From: Pseudomonas ceruminis
Lineage (GTDB): Bacteria; Pseudomonadota; Gammaproteobacteria; Pseudomonadales; Pseudomonadaceae
NCBI RefSeq assembly: GCF_021602025.1
Contig: NZ_BQHW01000003.1
Coordinates: forward strand, 310,001 to 374,000
DNA length: 64,000 nt
Direction: 5' to 3'
In this document: positions 62,215-64,000 of the stretch, in pieces
Layout of the letters: every line of letters begins with the position of its first letter
Numbering within the stretch: the first letter of the stretch is position 1
Translations under genes and position numbers: made by a program
Notes under the pieces: model-generated
Told to the model about the DNA's origin: nothing
The model's database searches: none
Seen by the model: only the letters and a program-made list of their open reading frames with translations

Positions 62215-63129
62215 ATGGCCGAGGGTTTTTCCGCGCTGCCGCCACTCAATGCCCTGCGGGTGTTCGAGGTGGTGGCGCGGCACCTCAACTTCCGCCTGGC
62301 GGCGGACGAACTGGGGGTTACCCAGGCTGCCGTGGCGCAACAGGTCCGCGGGCTCGAGGCGAACTTGGGCATCAAGCTGTTCGAACGGCTGCCCAGGGGC
62401 CTGAGCCTCACCGGTGCCGGCCAGCGCTACAGCAGCGACATCCGCAGCGCCTTTGCCCTGATCAGCAGTGCGACCCAGGCACTCAGGCCAGATGGCGCGC
62501 AGCTGACGGTCAGTGTCACCCCGACCTTTGCCGCGAAGTGGCTGATCCCGCGGTTGTCGTCGTTCACCGCGCAGCATCAGGGCATCGACCTGCAGGTGCT
62601 GGCCACCGACCGCTTGTCACAGTTTCGCCCGGAGGGCGTGGACATTGCCGTGCGCTATGGGCGGCCGCCGTTTGGCCCGGCACTCAACACCGAACTCTTT
62701 CTCCAGCAGCGCATCGTTGCCGTCGGTAGCCCTGCATTGTTGCAAGCTTCGGGGGCGCCCCACGACCTGCAGCAATTGCAGCGCTACACCTTGCTGCATG
62801 ACGCCCACAACTTCTGGCCAGACTTCATCAGCGATGTGTTCCAGCAGCTGCTGCAGGCACCGGCGCGCAATGTCCGCTTCAACCAGACCGCACTGGCCAT
62901 CGATGCGGCCATTGCGGGCCAGGGGCTGGCGTTGGCCAGTTACTATTTCGTCCAGAGCGACATCGCGGCAGGGCGCCTGGCGCTGGCCTTCGACCACGAA
63001 CTGCGCCTGGACCAAGCCTTTTACCTGGTGTGGCCGCGCAATGCCTACCAGCCACCCGCGCTGGCGACTGTGCGTGCCTGGTTGATCGAGCAGGCGCAGC
63101 AGCCAATAGATTTTCTATCGAGTGATTGA
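62215..63129 (+). CDS. LysR-family regulator, GcvA-like
   Basis: The 304-residue protein has an N-terminal helix-turn-helix (LNFRLAADELGVTQAAVAQQ) and a substrate-binding domain with VSVTPTFAAKWLIPRLSSF and DIAVRYGRP, the GcvA-like subgroup. It begins 33 bp after proP. The SDR-fold gene 84 bp downstream is a possible target, but they are on the same strand with no divergent promoter. Confidence 0.9.
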   Translation: MAEGFSALPPLNALRVFEVVARHLNFRLAADELGVTQAAVAQQVRGLEANLGIKLFERLPRGLSLTGAGQRYSSDIRSAFALISSATQALRPDGAQLTVSVTPTFAAKWLIPRLSSFTAQHQGIDLQVLATDRLSQFRPEGVDIAVRYGRPPFGPALNTELFLQQRIVAVGSPALLQASGAPHDLQQLQRYTLLHDAHNFWPDFISDVFQQLLQAPARNVRFNQTALAIDAAIAGQGLALASYYFVQSDIAAGRLALAFDHELRLDQAFYLVWPRNAYQPPALATVRAWLIEQAQQPIDFLSSD

Positions 63130-63213
63130 AGTGTGAGTGGCTCTCTGCACCGTGCCCCCTGGTGCTAGGCTGAACCCATCATCCATGCACACTGAGCTCG
63201 ACAAGGGGGCCTC

Positions 63214-63918
63214 ATGGCAGTTGAAAAGGTAGCAATCGTGATCGCGGGCGGTAGCGGTATGGGCGCAGCGGCAGCCAGGCGTCTGGCCGCCGACGGCTTC
63301 AAGGTCGGTATCCTGTCGTCCTCGGGCAAAGGGGAGGCGCTGGCCAAGGAACTGGATGGGATCGGGGTCACCGGCAGCAACCAGTCAAATGACGATATCC
63401 AGCGCCTGGTCGAGGCCGTGGTTGCCAAATGGGGGCGCGTCGATGTACTGGTCAACAGCGCCGGCCACGGCCCGCGTGCGCCGATCCTGGAGCTCAGCGA
63501 CGAAGACTGGCACCAGGGCATGGAAACCTATTTGCTCAACGTCATCCGTCCGGCCCGCCTGGTCACGCCGATCATGCAGCGCCAGCAGGGCGGGGCGATC
63601 ATCAACATTTCCACCGCGTGGGCGTTCGAACCAAGCGAACTGTTCCCTACCTCGGCGGTGTTTCGGGCGGGGCTGGCGGCGTTCAGCAAGATCTTCGCGG
63701 ACACGTATGCCGGCGACAACATCCGTATCAACAATGTGCTGCCGGGCTGGATCGACAGCCTCCCAGCCACCGACGAACGCCGCGACAGCGTACCGCTCAA
63801 GCGCTACGGCACCCGCGAGGAAATCGCGGCCACCGTGGCATTCCTGGCCAGCGAGGGGGCGGCGTATATCACCGGGCAGAACATCAAGGTCGACGGCGGC
63901 ATTACCCGCAGCGTCTGA
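63214..63918 (+). CDS. SDR-fold protein lacking the YxxxK catalytic pair
   Basis: The 234-residue Rossmann-fold protein has the nucleotide motif AGGSGMGAAAARRL, VNSAG, and the C-terminal IRINNVLPGW and VDGGI of classical short-chain dehydrogenases. The segment that normally holds Tyr-x-x-x-Lys after the conserved Ser (about 134-151) contains no tyrosine and has Arg151 at the lysine position (FPTSAVFRAGL). It is therefore either inactive as a classical SDR, or uses other residues. Ligand unknown. Confidence 0.85.
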   Translation: MAVEKVAIVIAGGSGMGAAAARRLAADGFKVGILSSSGKGEALAKELDGIGVTGSNQSNDDIQRLVEAVVAKWGRVDVLVNSAGHGPRAPILELSDEDWHQGMETYLLNVIRPARLVTPIMQRQQGGAIINISTAWAFEPSELFPTSAVFRAGLAAFSKIFADTYAGDNIRINNVLPGWIDSLPATDERRDSVPLKRYGTREEIAATVAFLASEGAAYITGQNIKVDGGITRSV

Positions 63919-63927
63919 CCCGGTTGT

Positions 63928-64000
63928 TCAGGGCAACAGCTTCTCACGGGCCAGCGTGCCTTTGAGGGTGCGTTCCACCACGTCGACCAGCACCATGGTC
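63928..64000 (-). CDS. C-terminal fragment of an unidentified gene
   Basis: The minus-strand frame ends in TGA at 63928-63930 and stays open to the right edge. The visible 23 residues end ...VVERTLKGTLAREKLLP. Too little is present to name a family. Confidence 0.45.
   Translation of the reverse strand, partial: TMVLVDVVERTLKGTLAREKLLP

Noticed and set aside
60685-62577. 630-codon minus-strand frame opposite proP
   Set aside because: Composition is dominated by His/Gln/Asp/Arg, typical of antisense of membrane protein genes; proP is certain.
1-64000. CRISPR arrays, tRNA or rRNA genes, insertion sequences, prophage
   Set aside because: No direct-repeat array, cloverleaf sequence, transposase or phage gene was recognised on either strand.

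Overview
The window is ordinary chromosomal DNA of a fluorescent Pseudomonas, most likely of the P. putida group. Base composition is uniformly GC-rich, genes are tightly packed with many 4-bp ATGA/GTGA overlaps, and there are REP-like palindromes. The pyoverdine genes (MbtH, type II thioesterase, pvdA, fpvGHJKCDEF), an OprD porin, an MvaT silencer and a glc operon are all typical of the genus. I see no rRNA, tRNA, CRISPR array, insertion sequence or prophage.

Layout. 1-3.9 kb (minus): cobalamin-riboswitch-controlled TonB receptor, periplasmic binding protein and the start of a FecCD-type permease, a corrinoid-type uptake operon. 4-8 kb (minus): a Pot-like ABC transporter operon. 8-9.6 kb: a RibB paralogue with a degenerate GTP cyclohydrolase II domain, divergent from a DUF1330 gene. 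The ABC operon and the ribB/DUF1330 promoter region carry almost identical TGGTATWCCA operators, so they probably form one regulon. 10-20.5 kb: pyoverdine functions. MbtH and thioesterase lie behind a PvdS-type promoter; an eight-gene fpvG-to-fpvF operon handles periplasmic iron release from ferripyoverdine; pvdA lies behind a second PvdS-type promoter. 20.5-28 kb: mixed single genes, including a small coiled-coil protein with an excellent FliA (sigma-28) promoter, a PBP7-type peptidase, a shikimate-dehydrogenase-like enzyme, glyoxalase I, MvaT, an OprD porin and cobF.

28-35 kb: a signalling cluster. A divergent single-domain response regulator faces a hybrid kinase with CHASE3, GAF, a long coiled coil and three receivers. 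It is followed by CheR, CheB without a receiver, a receiver-kinase and another single-domain receiver. There is no chemoreceptor, CheA, CheW or DNA-binding output. 35-39 kb: thiolase and 3-hydroxyacyl-CoA dehydrogenase with TetR and AraC regulators. 39-44 kb: small enzymes, a CynX-type MFS exporter and a MocR-type regulator.

44-51.4 kb: complete glycolate operon (glcDEFG, glcB) divergent from glcC, with two GlcC-type operators between them. 51.4-53 kb: an M20 peptidase and a DUF2388 protein. 53.4-57.1 kb: codB, a PucR regulator and codA, for cytosine uptake and deamination. 57-64 kb: TauE-type permease, a membrane-anchored protein of unknown function, a small HTH regulator, a zinc-type hemB, proP, a LysR regulator and an SDR-fold protein that lacks the YxxxK motif. 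A gene of unknown identity runs off the right edge.

The strongest leads for something less described are the receptor-less CheR/CheB relay, the ribB/DUF1330/ABC regulon, the layered control of the corrinoid receptor (riboswitch, competing helix and promoter palindrome), and the FliA-driven small protein.
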